Assembly: GCA_963824645.1 (NCBI GenBank)
Contig: CAWGQC010000012.1
Coordinates: 62,001 to 126,000, forward strand
DNA: 64,000 bases
Source: Bog-756 sp963824645
Lineage (GTDB): Bacteria > Actinomycetota > Acidimicrobiia > Acidimicrobiales > RAAP-2
Direction: 5' to 3'
Under the pieces are notes generated by a model that was given only the letters and a program-made list of their open reading frames with translations, made no database searches and was not told where the DNA came from. Within the stretch, counting starts at the first letter, position 1. The number at the start of each line of letters is the position of its first letter. Below are positions 9,823 through 18,625 of this stretch, piece after piece. The position numbers and the translations under genes were made by a program.

Positions 9823-10889
9823 CGGGACCCGCCCCGGTCGGTGAACCGGGCCCGCCGGACCCGCCCCCACCGGGCATCCGTCACCCGTGGCGCCTGGCCA
9901 TCGGGGTGGTGGTCGCCCTCATCGCTGCCGTCCTCATCGGCGGGGCTCTGTGGGTCCACGCCGAATCCGGCCCTTCGGGAAGCCCCGGACGGCGGGTCAT
10001 CGTCACCGTGACCGAAGGCAGCGGAACCGGGCAGCTGGCCGACACCCTCGAGGCCAAAGGGGTCATCTCCAGCGCGCTGGCCTACCGGATCTGGAGCGTC
10101 ATCCATGCCCAGCCGGAGCTCCAGTCCGGCACCTACGCCTTCAACCAGAACCTGAGCTTCGCCGCCGCCGACCAGATCATCGAAGGAGGCCCCAACGTCT
10201 TCCCGTTGGTGACACCACCCGGGTTCACGGTGGCCGAGGTGGCCGAGCGGGTGGGCCAGCTCCCCGGACACAGTCAGTCGGCCTTCGAAGCCCTGGCCAC
10301 CGGGGGGACGGTGCGATCACCGTGGCAGCCGGCCGGGTCGACCAACCTCGACGGCCTCCTGGGCACCGGTACCTACCTGGTGGTCCCCGGGGAAACCGAC
10401 CGGCAGCTGCTCACCGCCATGGTCGATCGTTTCGACCACGAGGCCGATGCGGTGGGGCTGGCCCGCGGCTCGGCCGCCCTCGGGCTCACCCCCTATGAGA
10501 CTGTGACCGTGGCCTCCATCGTCGAGAAGGAGGGGGTGATCGCCAAAAACCTCGGTCCCGTGGCCCGGGTCATCCTCAACCGGTTGCACAACGGGATGCC
10601 CCTGCAGATGGACTCGACCGTGCTCTACGCCGAAGGTCGGGACGGGGGGACGGTGACCCCGGCCGATCTGAGGCTGCAGACCCCGTACAACACCTATCTG
10701 AACACCGGCCTCACCCCCACCCCCATCTGCTTCCCGTCGAGGGCGGCCCTCACCGCCGCCCTCGACCCGCCGCCCGGTTCGTGGCTGTACTTCGTGGTCG
10801 TCGACGAGGACGGAACGGAGGCCTTCGCCCACACCTACGACCAACAACTGGCCAATGAGGCCCTGGCCAAACAACGGGGTCTGCCGTGA
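9819..10889 (+). CDS. mltG: Endolytic transglycosylase MltG (YceG-like)
   Basis: Membrane-anchored lytic transglycosylase that cleaves nascent glycan strands and so terminates peptidoglycan chains. A Pro-rich cytoplasmic N-terminus is followed by one membrane helix (LAIGVVVALIAAVLIGGALWV), a LysM-like region and the YceG domain. The catalytic Glu is in VASIVEKEGV, with QMDSTVLYA and YNTYLNTGLTPTPI further on, as expected. Length of 356 residues is normal. The order alaS-ruvX-mltG-aroE is typical of actinobacteria. Confidence 0.95.
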   Translation: MTGPAPVGEPGPPDPPPPGIRHPWRLAIGVVVALIAAVLIGGALWVHAESGPSGSPGRRVIVTVTEGSGTGQLADTLEAKGVISSALAYRIWSVIHAQPELQSGTYAFNQNLSFAAADQIIEGGPNVFPLVTPPGFTVAEVAERVGQLPGHSQSAFEALATGGTVRSPWQPAGSTNLDGLLGTGTYLVVPGETDRQLLTAMVDRFDHEADAVGLARGSAALGLTPYETVTVASIVEKEGVIAKNLGPVARVILNRLHNGMPLQMDSTVLYAEGRDGGTVTPADLRLQTPYNTYLNTGLTPTPICFPSRAALTAALDPPPGSWLYFVVVDEDGTEAFAHTYDQQLANEALAKQRGLP

Positions 10890-10916
10890 CCGGCTCCCAC
10901 TGGGCAGAATGATCCC

Positions 10917-11798
10917 ATGTCCTCGCACCCCCCCGACCGGTCGGCCCTGGCCTCCGGCTTGTCCGCCGCCACCGCCGTGGTGGGGGTGGTCGGCGACCCC
11001 GTGGTCCACTCCCTCTCGCCCCTGCTCCACAACACCGCCTTCGCCCACCTCGGCCTGGACTGGGTATCGGTGGGATTTCCGGTGCCCGCCGACCGGGCGG
11101 CCGACGCCCTGACCGGCGCCCGGGCCCTCGGGATCAGAGGGCTGTCGATCACCATGCCCCACAAGCAGGCCATGGCCCGGCTGGTGGACCTCCGGACACC
11201 GTTGGCCGAGCGACTGGATGCGGTCAACTGCGTCGCCCTGGGCCCCGACGCCACCACCGGGGACAACACCGACGGCCCCGGTCTGGTGGCCGCCCTTCGA
11301 CGCCGGGACGGCTTCGAACCGGAAGGCCAACTCTGTCTGGTGGTCGGGGGAGGAGGGGCGGCCCGGGCCGTGGTGGCCGCTTTGTCCGACGCCGGGGCGG
11401 CCGAGGTGGTGGTGGTCAACCGGTCGGCCGACCGGGCCCGAACCACCGCCGCGCTGGCTGGTCCGGCCGGCCGGGTGGGAACGGCGTCCGACGCCGCCCG
11501 TTGTCACCTGGTGGTCAACGCCACCTCCCTGGGCATGGGCGCCGGCCCCGGTGGCGACGCCCAGGCGTGGCCGGTCGACCCCTCCCTCATCGGTCCCCAC
11601 CACCTGGTGGTCGACCTGGTGTACCACCCAGCGGTGACCCCGTGGCTGGAAGCGGCCCGGCGGCGTGGGGCCAGGACGGCCAACGGGCTGGGCATGCTGG
11701 TCCATCAGGCGGCTCTGCAGCTGGAGGCCTGGACCGGCCACCAAGCGCCGGTGGAGGCCATGTGGGGCGCCGTCGCCGCCCTCCAGCCGGCCCAGTGA
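10917..11798 (+). CDS. aroE: Shikimate dehydrogenase
   Basis: Reduces 3-dehydroshikimate to shikimate with NADPH in aromatic amino-acid synthesis. Substrate-site motifs are HSLSPLLHNTAF, the catalytic Lys in TMPHKQ and Asp in DNTDGPG. The dinucleotide-binding loop is VVGGGGAARA followed by NRSADRA. Residues VNATSLGMG and NGLGMLVHQA close the family signature. The start ATG 10917 is 27 bases after mltG; a CAGAAT hexamer 6 bases before it could be a weak internal promoter. Confidence 0.95.
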   Translation: MSSHPPDRSALASGLSAATAVVGVVGDPVVHSLSPLLHNTAFAHLGLDWVSVGFPVPADRAADALTGARALGIRGLSITMPHKQAMARLVDLRTPLAERLDAVNCVALGPDATTGDNTDGPGLVAALRRRDGFEPEGQLCLVVGGGGAARAVVAALSDAGAAEVVVVNRSADRARTTAALAGPAGRVGTASDAARCHLVVNATSLGMGAGPGGDAQAWPVDPSLIGPHHLVVDLVYHPAVTPWLEAARRRGARTANGLGMLVHQAALQLEAWTGHQAPVEAMWGAVAALQPAQ

Positions 11799-11861
11799 GC
11801 CCCACCGGGTGCCGGATCGGGACCCGATGGGCCGGATAGCCTGGGGGACCGGAGCACCTTG

Positions 11862-12998
11862 GTGACCTACGCCCCTGCCATTGCCACCAGCCGGTCGCGG
11901 CGGACCGCCGTCCGCTTCGACGTGGTCCTGCTCGGCGCCTCGGTCTTTCTGGCCCTGACCGGGGTGGTGATGATCTATTCGGCCACCCGGGGAAAGCTGT
12001 CGCTGGCCGGCGAGGACCCCCACTACTACCTCAAACGCCAAGCGGCTTACGTGGTCATCGGGGTGGTGATCATGGTGGCCCTGGCCCTCTTCGACTACCG
12101 GCGGCTCGAACAGGTCAGCACCATCCTCTACGTGGGCACCCTGTTGGCCCTGCTGGCCGTGCTCTCGCCCATCGGCTCGCCGGCGCTCGGATCGGCCCGG
12201 TGGTTCTCCTTCGGACCGCTCCAGCTCCAGCCGTCGGAGTTCGCCACTCTGGTACTGGTGGTGGCCATCGCCACGTACTGTGCCCGACGACCGGAGGGGC
12301 TCGAGTTCCGGGACATGGTGCGCCTGGTGCTCATGTCGGCCATCCCCATCGTGCTGGTCATCAAACAGCCCGACCTCGGAACCGGGATCGTCATGGCCGT
12401 CATCCTGATGGTCATGCTGGCCGTGGCCGGAATGCCCGGCCGCTACCTCTTGCTCCTGGTGGCCGGGGCCGCCGTTTTGGTGGTGGCCGCCCTCAACCTG
12501 GGTCTCCTGCAGCATTACCAGATCGAGCGTCTGACCAGCTTCATCTCACCCAACGGGGCCAGCCAGGCCGCCACCTACAACGTGACCCAGGCCAAGGAGG
12601 CCATCGCCGTGGGGGGCATCTTCGGCCAGGGCCTGTTCCACGGGGCCCTGACCAATTTGGCCTACGTGCCCGAGCAGCAGACCGACTTCATCTTTTCGGC
12701 GGTGGGGGAGCAGCTCGGTCTGGTCGGTGCCGGATCGCTGCTCCTGGCCTACGGCGTACTGGCCTGGCGGGTCCTGCGCACCGCTCAACTGGCCAGGGAC
12801 AACTATGGCCGCCTGCTGTGCGCCGGCATCTTCGCCCTCCTCGTCTTCTCGGTGTTCGAGAACGTGGGCATGAACATGGGGATCATGCCGGTCACCGGGA
12901 TACCCCTGCCCTTCCTGTCCTACGGGGGGTCGGCCACCATAGGATTCTTCGCCGCCATCGGCATCGTGGTGAGCGTAGGGGCCCGGAGCGCCCGGTGA
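11862..12998 (+). CDS. rodA: RodA/FtsW/SpoVE-family (SEDS) glycosyltransferase
   Basis: Polytopic SEDS protein that polymerises lipid II into glycan together with a class B penicillin-binding protein. Multiple hydrophobic helices are evident, along with ARWFSFGPLQLQPSEFA, KQPDLGTGIVM, the extracellular-loop motif YVPEQQTDFIFSAVGEQLG with the conserved Asp, and the final MPVTGIPLPFLSYGGSA. Start taken as GTG 11862 with GGAG 7 bases upstream; TTG 11859 is in frame. TAGCCT at 11837 may be the -10. The stop overlaps the next GTG by GTGA. RodA versus FtsW cannot be settled from sequence alone. Confidence 0.87.
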   Translation: MTYAPAIATSRSRRTAVRFDVVLLGASVFLALTGVVMIYSATRGKLSLAGEDPHYYLKRQAAYVVIGVVIMVALALFDYRRLEQVSTILYVGTLLALLAVLSPIGSPALGSARWFSFGPLQLQPSEFATLVLVVAIATYCARRPEGLEFRDMVRLVLMSAIPIVLVIKQPDLGTGIVMAVILMVMLAVAGMPGRYLLLLVAGAAVLVVAALNLGLLQHYQIERLTSFISPNGASQAATYNVTQAKEAIAVGGIFGQGLFHGALTNLAYVPEQQTDFIFSAVGEQLGLVGAGSLLLAYGVLAWRVLRTAQLARDNYGRLLCAGIFALLVFSVFENVGMNMGIMPVTGIPLPFLSYGGSATIGFFAAIGIVVSVGARSAR

Positions 12999-13495
12999 GC
13001 GATCGGCCGGCTGGGGTGGAACTGCCGCTGTCGTCCGGGGCCGGTGACCCACCGGCCGATTTCCGGATGGCCGTGGTCTCGTCGGTCAACGTGGACCTCC
13101 CTTCCCAGCACCCGACGGTGGTGCTCCGCGAGATCGACTCCCCCCGCCGGCAGCTCACCTTCTCGGTGGCCCTGGCCGACGGGGTGACCCTCTCGCACGC
13201 CGTGCGCCGGATACCGACACCGCGACCGCTCACCCAGGAGCTGCTGACCACCATCCTGCAACGCTTCGCCGTCGACGTGGTGGCCGTGCGCCTGGTGGGC
13301 CGTCAGGGGGCGGTCTACTTCGCCGAGCTCGACCTGCGGGGGAAAGACAGCCGCGCCGTGCTGTCCTGTCGCCCCTCCGACGCCCTGACGCTGGCCCTCC
13401 TCCAACCCGTTCCGGCGCCCATCCTCATCGACGGGCGGCTCTTCGAAGCGGACGGCGACGTGACCCCGGCCACAGCCCTACCGTCGACCGGCTGA
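12995..13495 (+). CDS. Bifunctional nuclease (BFN/DUF151) family protein
   Basis: A 166-residue protein of the DUF151 family, some plant and bacterial members of which have been reported to have DNase and RNase activity. Typical segments are VVLREIDSPRRQLTFSVAL, TILQRFAVDVVAVRLV, VYFAELDLRG and CRPSDALTLAL. Start GTG 12995 overlaps the rodA stop as GTGA, so the pair is translationally coupled. The stop codon lies in the loop of a strong inverted repeat shared with the convergent 13523 gene. Confidence 0.85.
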   Translation: MSDRPAGVELPLSSGAGDPPADFRMAVVSSVNVDLPSQHPTVVLREIDSPRRQLTFSVALADGVTLSHAVRRIPTPRPLTQELLTTILQRFAVDVVAVRLVGRQGAVYFAELDLRGKDSRAVLSCRPSDALTLALLQPVPAPILIDGRLFEADGDVTPATALPSTG

Positions 13496-13514
13496 TGCCG
13501 GCCGTCGACGGTAG
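13478..13514. terminator. Bidirectional hairpin between convergent genes
   Basis: CTACCGTCGAC (13478-13488) pairs perfectly with GTCGACGGTAG (13504-13514), with an inner CGGC/GCCG stem around the stop codon of the plus-strand gene. No U-tract is obvious, as is common in high-GC actinobacteria. Confidence 0.6.
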
Positions 13515-13522
13515 GCCCGCCG

Positions 13523-14929
13523 TTACTGACCGCTGAGCAGCCGCCGCCGGCGTTCCTCATATTTTTCGAACTGGACCTGATCGGCGTCGTCGACCGCGGT
13601 GTTGCCCTCGTGGGAGATGCGCATGAGCAGGGCGATGAGCACGTAGTTGGCGATGAGGGCCGAACCCCCGTAGGAGACGAAGGGGAGGGTGATCCCGGTC
13701 AGCGGCAGCAGGCGGACCACACCACCGATGATGAAGAAGGCCTGGAACCCGATGATCATGGTCAGTCCGACGGCGGTGAGTTTGGCGAACTCCGAGCGGG
13801 CGGCCTGGGCTATGCGCAACCCGGCCCCGGCCAGCAGCAGGAAGGCCACCACCACCATGGTCGAGCCGAACAGCCCCATCTCCTCGCCGATGACGGCGAA
13901 GATGTAGTCGGTGTTGGCGTTGGTGATCTCGTAGGCCCCCGCCCCCAGGCCCAGGCCTGATCCACTGATACCCCCGCTGCCCAGTGAGTACCAGGCCTGC
14001 ACCAGTTGTCGTCCGGAGCCTTCGGCGTACTTCCAGGGGTCGAGCCAGTCCTCCACCCGGATGTGGGTCTGACTGAAGTACCGGGCCGTCACGTAGGAGC
14101 CGGCGGCGAACAGAACGATGCCGAGGACGAGGTAGCCGGTGCGGCCGGTGGTCACCCACAGCAACCCGATGAACAGGGTGAACAGCAGGGCGGAGAAGCC
14201 GATGTCGTGCTCGAGACTCATGACCCCGATGGCGAACACCCAGGCCAGCAGGATGGGCACCAGGGGCCGGGGGTCGAGGATGAGCCGGTTGCCGAAGCGG
14301 GCGGTGGGGATGGAGAGCAGCTCCCTCTTTTCGGCGAAGTAGGAGGCGAAGAAGATGCACAGCACGATCTTGGCCAGCTCGACCGGTTGGAACTCGAAAT
14401 GTCCGACCTTGACCCACAGGCGGGCACCGTTGATGGTGGACAGCCGGGACGGCTCCACCAGGGGCAGGAGCAGCAGGATGACACCCAGGGCCAGGAGGAT
14501 GTAGCGGTACCGGTCGAGATCACGCGACCGCCGGATGACGGCCATGGTCACCACGTAGGCCGCCACACCCCCGGCCGTCCAGGCCGCCTGCAGGGGGGCG
14601 TAGTTGGAACCGGTTCCGAGGTCGATGCGCAGGATCATCACGTAGCCCAGGCCGTTGAGCAGGAAGGCGATGGGCAAAACGACCGGATGGGCGTTGGGTA
14701 CGAAGATGCGGTTGGCGATGTGGGCCACACCCCCCAGGAGCAGCATGGCCACCAGCAGCGGGACCACGTCGGTCGGCACCTTGGAGGTGTTCCCCAGGAT
14801 CATCAGGGTGTAGGTGGCGATGATGATCACCGCGGCGGCGGTCAACAGACCCAGTTCGGTACGGCGCCGAGCCTTGAACCCCCGCGGGGGACGTTTGGCG
14901 CGGGGGGTCCGGGTGATGACGGCTGACAC
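13523..14929 (-). CDS. Second FtsW/RodA/SpoVE-family (SEDS) protein
   Basis: A 468-residue polytopic SEDS protein. It carries NGARLWVKVGHFEFQPVELAK, HDIGFSALLFTLF, AYEITNANTDYIFAVIGEEMG with the conserved Asp, and PLTGITLPFVSYGGSALIAN. The charged N-terminus and the extra N-terminal helices resemble the RodA-like proteins of actinobacterial serine/threonine-kinase clusters, though no pknB or pbpA is adjacent here. Start GTG 14929 is supported by TAGGCT 7 bases upstream. Having two SEDS genes tail to tail suggests one for elongation and one for division, but which is which is uncertain. Confidence 0.87.
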   Translation of the reverse strand: MSAVITRTPRAKRPPRGFKARRRTELGLLTAAAVIIIATYTLMILGNTSKVPTDVVPLLVAMLLLGGVAHIANRIFVPNAHPVVLPIAFLLNGLGYVMILRIDLGTGSNYAPLQAAWTAGGVAAYVVTMAVIRRSRDLDRYRYILLALGVILLLLPLVEPSRLSTINGARLWVKVGHFEFQPVELAKIVLCIFFASYFAEKRELLSIPTARFGNRLILDPRPLVPILLAWVFAIGVMSLEHDIGFSALLFTLFIGLLWVTTGRTGYLVLGIVLFAAGSYVTARYFSQTHIRVEDWLDPWKYAEGSGRQLVQAWYSLGSGGISGSGLGLGAGAYEITNANTDYIFAVIGEEMGLFGSTMVVVAFLLLAGAGLRIAQAARSEFAKLTAVGLTMIIGFQAFFIIGGVVRLLPLTGITLPFVSYGGSALIANYVLIALLMRISHEGNTAVDDADQVQFEKYEERRRRLLSGQ

Positions 14930-14936
14930 TGGGGCG

Positions 14937-14942
14937 AGCCTA
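14937..14942 (-). promoter_or_regulatory. Putative -10 element TAGGCT
   Basis: On the minus strand TAGGCT ends 7 bases before GTG 14929, indicating a leaderless mRNA. Confidence 0.5.
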
Positions 14943-15032
14943 TCGGTGGGCACTGGCCGGACGGGGGAGCCGGCCGGCACGGCCGGCGATACGATGACCC
15001 GTCGATGGGATGCCGGTCTTGAGCGCACAGCC

Positions 15033-17336
15033 GTGACAGAGGAGTGGATCCCGACGGTGGTAAGGGCGCCGACCGCCCGGGCCATCGGATCGCCCCGGCC
15101 CACCGGCCGACGGACCGGGTCGGTCTGGTCCCTGCAGGGCATGCAGGTGGTTCCCGCCGATCCAGCCGACAGCCTGCGTCCCGACCCGGCCGACCGTCCG
15201 GACCGGTTCATCAACGGAGAGCTCTCGTGGCTGGCTTTCGGCGATCGCTTGCTGCAACTGGCGGCCGACGACCGGCTCCCCCTCCTCGAGCGGGTCAAGT
15301 TCCTGTCCATCTTCGCCGAGGCTCTGGACGAGTTCTTCCAGGTCAGGGTGGCCGGCCTCGAGGACCAGCGGGCGGCCGGCCTGCGGACCCGCTCGCCCGA
15401 CGGGATGAGCCCGTCCCAGCAGCTGGAGGCCATAACCGGGCGGGTGGAGGAGTTGGTGGCCCGCCAGAGCCGGATCTTCGCCGGACAGCTGGCGCCGGCC
15501 CTGGCCGCGGCCGGCGTGGTCATGTCGGACTGGGAGAACCTCGACCAGGAGGACCGGGCCTTTCTCATCGAGGTCTTCAACCGGCAGATCTTCCCCATTC
15601 TCACGCCCCTGGCCGTCGACCAGGGCCATCCTTTCCCCTACATCTCGGGCCTGTCCCTCAATCTGGTGGTCCGGGTGCGTCACCCGACCACCTACGAGGA
15701 ACGGGTGGCCCGGGTCAAGGTCCCGCCCCTGCTGTCCCGTTTCGTCGTCCTCCCCGACGGGCGACGCTTCGTGCCCGTCGAGCAGGTCATCGCCTCCCAG
15801 CTGGACAGCATCTTCCCCTCGATGGCCATCATCGAGCACCACGCCTTCCGGGTCACCCGCAACGCCGATCTGACGGTGGAGGAGGACGAAGCCGGCAATC
15901 GGGTGGCCGCCGTCGAGCTCGAGCTGCACCGTCGCCGGTTCGGCCAGGCGGTCCGGCTCGAAACGGCCGTGGCCATGCCGCCGGACCTGCGGGACATGCT
16001 GGTGGCCGAGGTCCAGGTCCCCGAGCACAACCTGTGTTCTAGCGCCGTGCCCCTCGATCTCGGTGGCCTGCGCTCCCTGAGCGAACTCGACCGACCCGAC
16101 CTCCAGGCCTCCGATTGGAAGCCGGTGACCCCACCGCTCCTGGCCGGGAGGTTGGACATCTTTGCCGTGCTGGACGAGCACGACATCCTGGTCCATCACC
16201 CCTACGAGTCGTTCGAAGCTTCGGTGGAGGCCTTCGTGGCCGCCGCCGCCGATGACGGCGATGTGCTGGCCATCAAGCAGACCCTCTACCGGACGGGGGA
16301 CAACAGTCCCATCGTGGCCGCCCTGGTGCGGGCCTCACAGGCCGGCAAGCAGGTGACGGCCGTGGTCGAGCTGCAGGCCCGCTTCGACGAGAAGGTCAAC
16401 ATCGGCTGGGCCCGCACGCTGGAGGAGGCCGGCGTGCAGGTCATCTACGGACTGGTGGCCCTCAAGACCCACTCCAAGATCTCCCTGGTGGTGCGCCGCC
16501 AGGGAGACGGGATACGCCGTTACTGCCACATCGGCACTGGCAACTACAACTCACACACGGCCCGGATCTACGAGGACGTCGGACTGATGACGGCCGACCC
16601 GGAGATCGGCGCCGACGTGGGCGAGCTGTTCAACCTGCTCACCGGGTCGGGCCATCCCCCCACGTTCCGTCGTTTGGTGGTGTCACCTGTCTCGACCAGG
16701 GAGTACGTGCGGGCGGCCATCGAGACCGAGGCCGCCGCCGGTGCGTCGGGCCGGATCACCCTGAAGACCAACGGGCTCACCGATCCCGGGATCATCGATG
16801 CCCTGTACCGGGCGTCGCAGGCCGGTGTGGCGGTGGACGTCATCGTGCGGGGCCGGTGCTGTCTCCGGCCCGGGGTGCCCGGTCTGTCCGAGGGGATCAG
16901 GGTGCGCTCCATCGTGGGCCGCTACCTCGAGCACTCGCGCATCTTCCGTTTCGGCGGTGTCGACGGCCGACCGCTGCGCATATCCATCGGGTCCCCCGAC
17001 CTGATGGAGCGGAACCTCGACCGACGGGTCGAGGTGATCGTGCCGGTGGACGACCCGGACATCCAGCACCGCCTGTCTGCACTGCTGGACGACGCCCTGC
17101 GCGACGAGGCCAACTCATGGACACTGCAGTCCGACGCCGACTGGAGGCGGGTGGTGCCCGCTTCGGCCCCGGGCGCTACCGGGTTCAACCTCCAGGATCA
17201 CTGCCAAAGGCAGGCTCTGGCCTCCCTCCGGGATCGACGAGGTGTGGGATCGGGCGGCTCCTGGCCCCCGACGCCGGTCCCGCCGGAGGTACCGTCCCGG
17301 CGCTGGAGGCGGCCTTGGCGACGTCGGAGCCGCTGA
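15033..17336 (+). CDS. ppk1: Polyphosphate kinase 1
   Basis: Reversibly transfers the gamma phosphate of ATP to polyphosphate. The N-terminal RFINGELSWLAFGDRLL, the middle-domain HPFPYISGLSLNL, the phospholipase-D-like histidine motifs LKTHSKISLVVRR (autophosphorylated His) and VGRYLEHSRIFRF, and RNLDRRVEVIVPV are intact. The start is uncertain: GTG 15033 is preferred because GC-rich third codon positions begin there, while ATG 15141 would give a shorter N-terminus. The 3' 150 bases overlap the convergent 17185 gene, so one or both C-terminal tails may be artefactually long. Confidence 0.93.
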   Translation: MTEEWIPTVVRAPTARAIGSPRPTGRRTGSVWSLQGMQVVPADPADSLRPDPADRPDRFINGELSWLAFGDRLLQLAADDRLPLLERVKFLSIFAEALDEFFQVRVAGLEDQRAAGLRTRSPDGMSPSQQLEAITGRVEELVARQSRIFAGQLAPALAAAGVVMSDWENLDQEDRAFLIEVFNRQIFPILTPLAVDQGHPFPYISGLSLNLVVRVRHPTTYEERVARVKVPPLLSRFVVLPDGRRFVPVEQVIASQLDSIFPSMAIIEHHAFRVTRNADLTVEEDEAGNRVAAVELELHRRRFGQAVRLETAVAMPPDLRDMLVAEVQVPEHNLCSSAVPLDLGGLRSLSELDRPDLQASDWKPVTPPLLAGRLDIFAVLDEHDILVHHPYESFEASVEAFVAAAADDGDVLAIKQTLYRTGDNSPIVAALVRASQAGKQVTAVVELQARFDEKVNIGWARTLEEAGVQVIYGLVALKTHSKISLVVRRQGDGIRRYCHIGTGNYNSHTARIYEDVGLMTADPEIGADVGELFNLLTGSGHPPTFRRLVVSPVSTREYVRAAIETEAAAGASGRITLKTNGLTDPGIIDALYRASQAGVAVDVIVRGRCCLRPGVPGLSEGIRVRSIVGRYLEHSRIFRFGGVDGRPLRISIGSPDLMERNLDRRVEVIVPVDDPDIQHRLSALLDDALRDEANSWTLQSDADWRRVVPASAPGATGFNLQDHCQRQALASLRDRRGVGSGGSWPPTPVPPEVPSRRWRRPWRRRSR

Positions 17337-18605
17337 AGCCCATCACCGTACCGCCGAGGGACCGGCTGTTGGTCCCGGTGGCCGCGCCGTTGTGGGAGGG
17401 CGACCCGATCATGGTCACCGCACCCGGCCGGGTCGCCGAAGGGGCCCGTTCGAAACGGCGGTGGAGGAAGGCGGTCAGCTTGCGGTAGGCCGGCCTCCGC
17501 TCGAACTCGAGCGAGGCGTAGGCCAGGCCGCCGAAGGGGATGGGCAGCCAGAAATTGACGGCCCGGTAGGCCAGCACCCCGGACAGCGCCTGGCCGGCGG
17601 TGGGGCCGAATCCGGTGATCATCGACACCAGCACGAACTCCACCACGCCGAGCCCCCCGGGGTGATGGGGATGGCGGCCAGGATGTTGGCCAGCCCGTAG
17701 GCCACCAGCAGGTCGACCGGCGAGATGAAATGACTGAAGGCGGCGACGAAGACCCACAGGGAGGCGGCATCGAGCAACCAGTTGGCCGCCGCCCAACCGA
17801 TGGCCCGGCGGGTCAGAGACCGGTCGCGCATCAAGACGGCGAATCGGTCGGCCAGACGCTCGACCAGCGCCGTGGTCCGGTCGGCGTCCAGAAAGCGGAT
17901 ACGGCCGGCCACCCGCCGGATGACCCGGCTGGCCTGCTGCTGCCCACGGGTGAGGAGGTAGAACAAGCCGCCGAAAGTGCCCAGCAGGACCACCCCCACC
18001 CCGGCGGCCACCACCACCAGGATGGTGCCCGACTGGGACTGCTGGCCGTTGTGACTGGCCGGGGCGTGGAAGCCGTGGGTGACCAGGAAGGCCACCAGGG
18101 CCAGCCAGAAGATCACGTTGAGCACCACCGCCGAGCCGATGCCCTGGGTCCCGAGGGCGAACCCGGCATCCGAGCCGGTCACCCCGGACTGGGTCAGGAG
18201 CCGGTAGCCGAGGGCCGCCCCGGGGGCGGTGCCGCCCGGCGAGACATGGCTGAGGGACAGGGTGGACATGTTGATGCGGAACAGGCGGAGCCGTCGGGGA
18301 CCACCACTGGGTAGGACCGAGTAGGTCAACTGGGTATAGGCGGCCAGGGCCGCCACTTCGAGGAGGACGCCGAGGGCCAGGTAGGCGATGTTGATGTTGG
18401 CCAGAGAATTGACCTCGGCCCGATGGCTGGCCAGCAGGGGGAGAGCCACGTAGAAGACGAACAGGAAGACCAGGAGGGTCCCCACGCTGAGTCTGACCTC
18501 CCGGTGCACGAAGGGACCCCGGTACCACCACCGCCGGCGAGGTTCGGTCACGGTTGGTGCAGCTTCGGCCACCATCACCTTCATGTTGGCACGCCGGACC
18601 CCCAT
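17185..18605 (-). CDS. UPF0104 / lysylphosphatidylglycerol-synthase-type membrane protein; one frameshift
   Basis: Polytopic membrane protein of the MprF-flippase-like UPF0104 family, often annotated as lysylphosphatidylglycerol synthase transmembrane region. About eight hydrophobic segments are visible, with SLSHVSPGGTAPGAALGYRLL and the C-terminal LGVVEFVLVSMITGFG typical of the family. The frame changes near 17655: a run of six G on the coding strand needs a seventh to read AIPITPGGLGVVEF. No synthetase domain is attached, so a lipid-flipping or unknown transport role is more likely than lysyl transfer. The low-complexity tail overlaps the end of ppk1. Confidence 0.78.
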
Positions 18606-18625
18606 GGACCTGACATGCTGAGAAG

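Noticed and set aside
10317..12515. 732-residue minus-strand open frame
   Set aside because: Antisense to mltG, aroE and rodA, with Gly/His/Gln-rich shadow composition and no recognisable domain.
14006..14926. 306-residue plus-strand open frame
   Set aside because: Antisense to the second SEDS gene, whose membrane helices and motifs are unambiguous.
17185..18605. Full-length MprF lysylphosphatidylglycerol synthase
   Set aside because: Only the membrane flippase-like part is present; there is no C-terminal aminoacyl-transferase domain.
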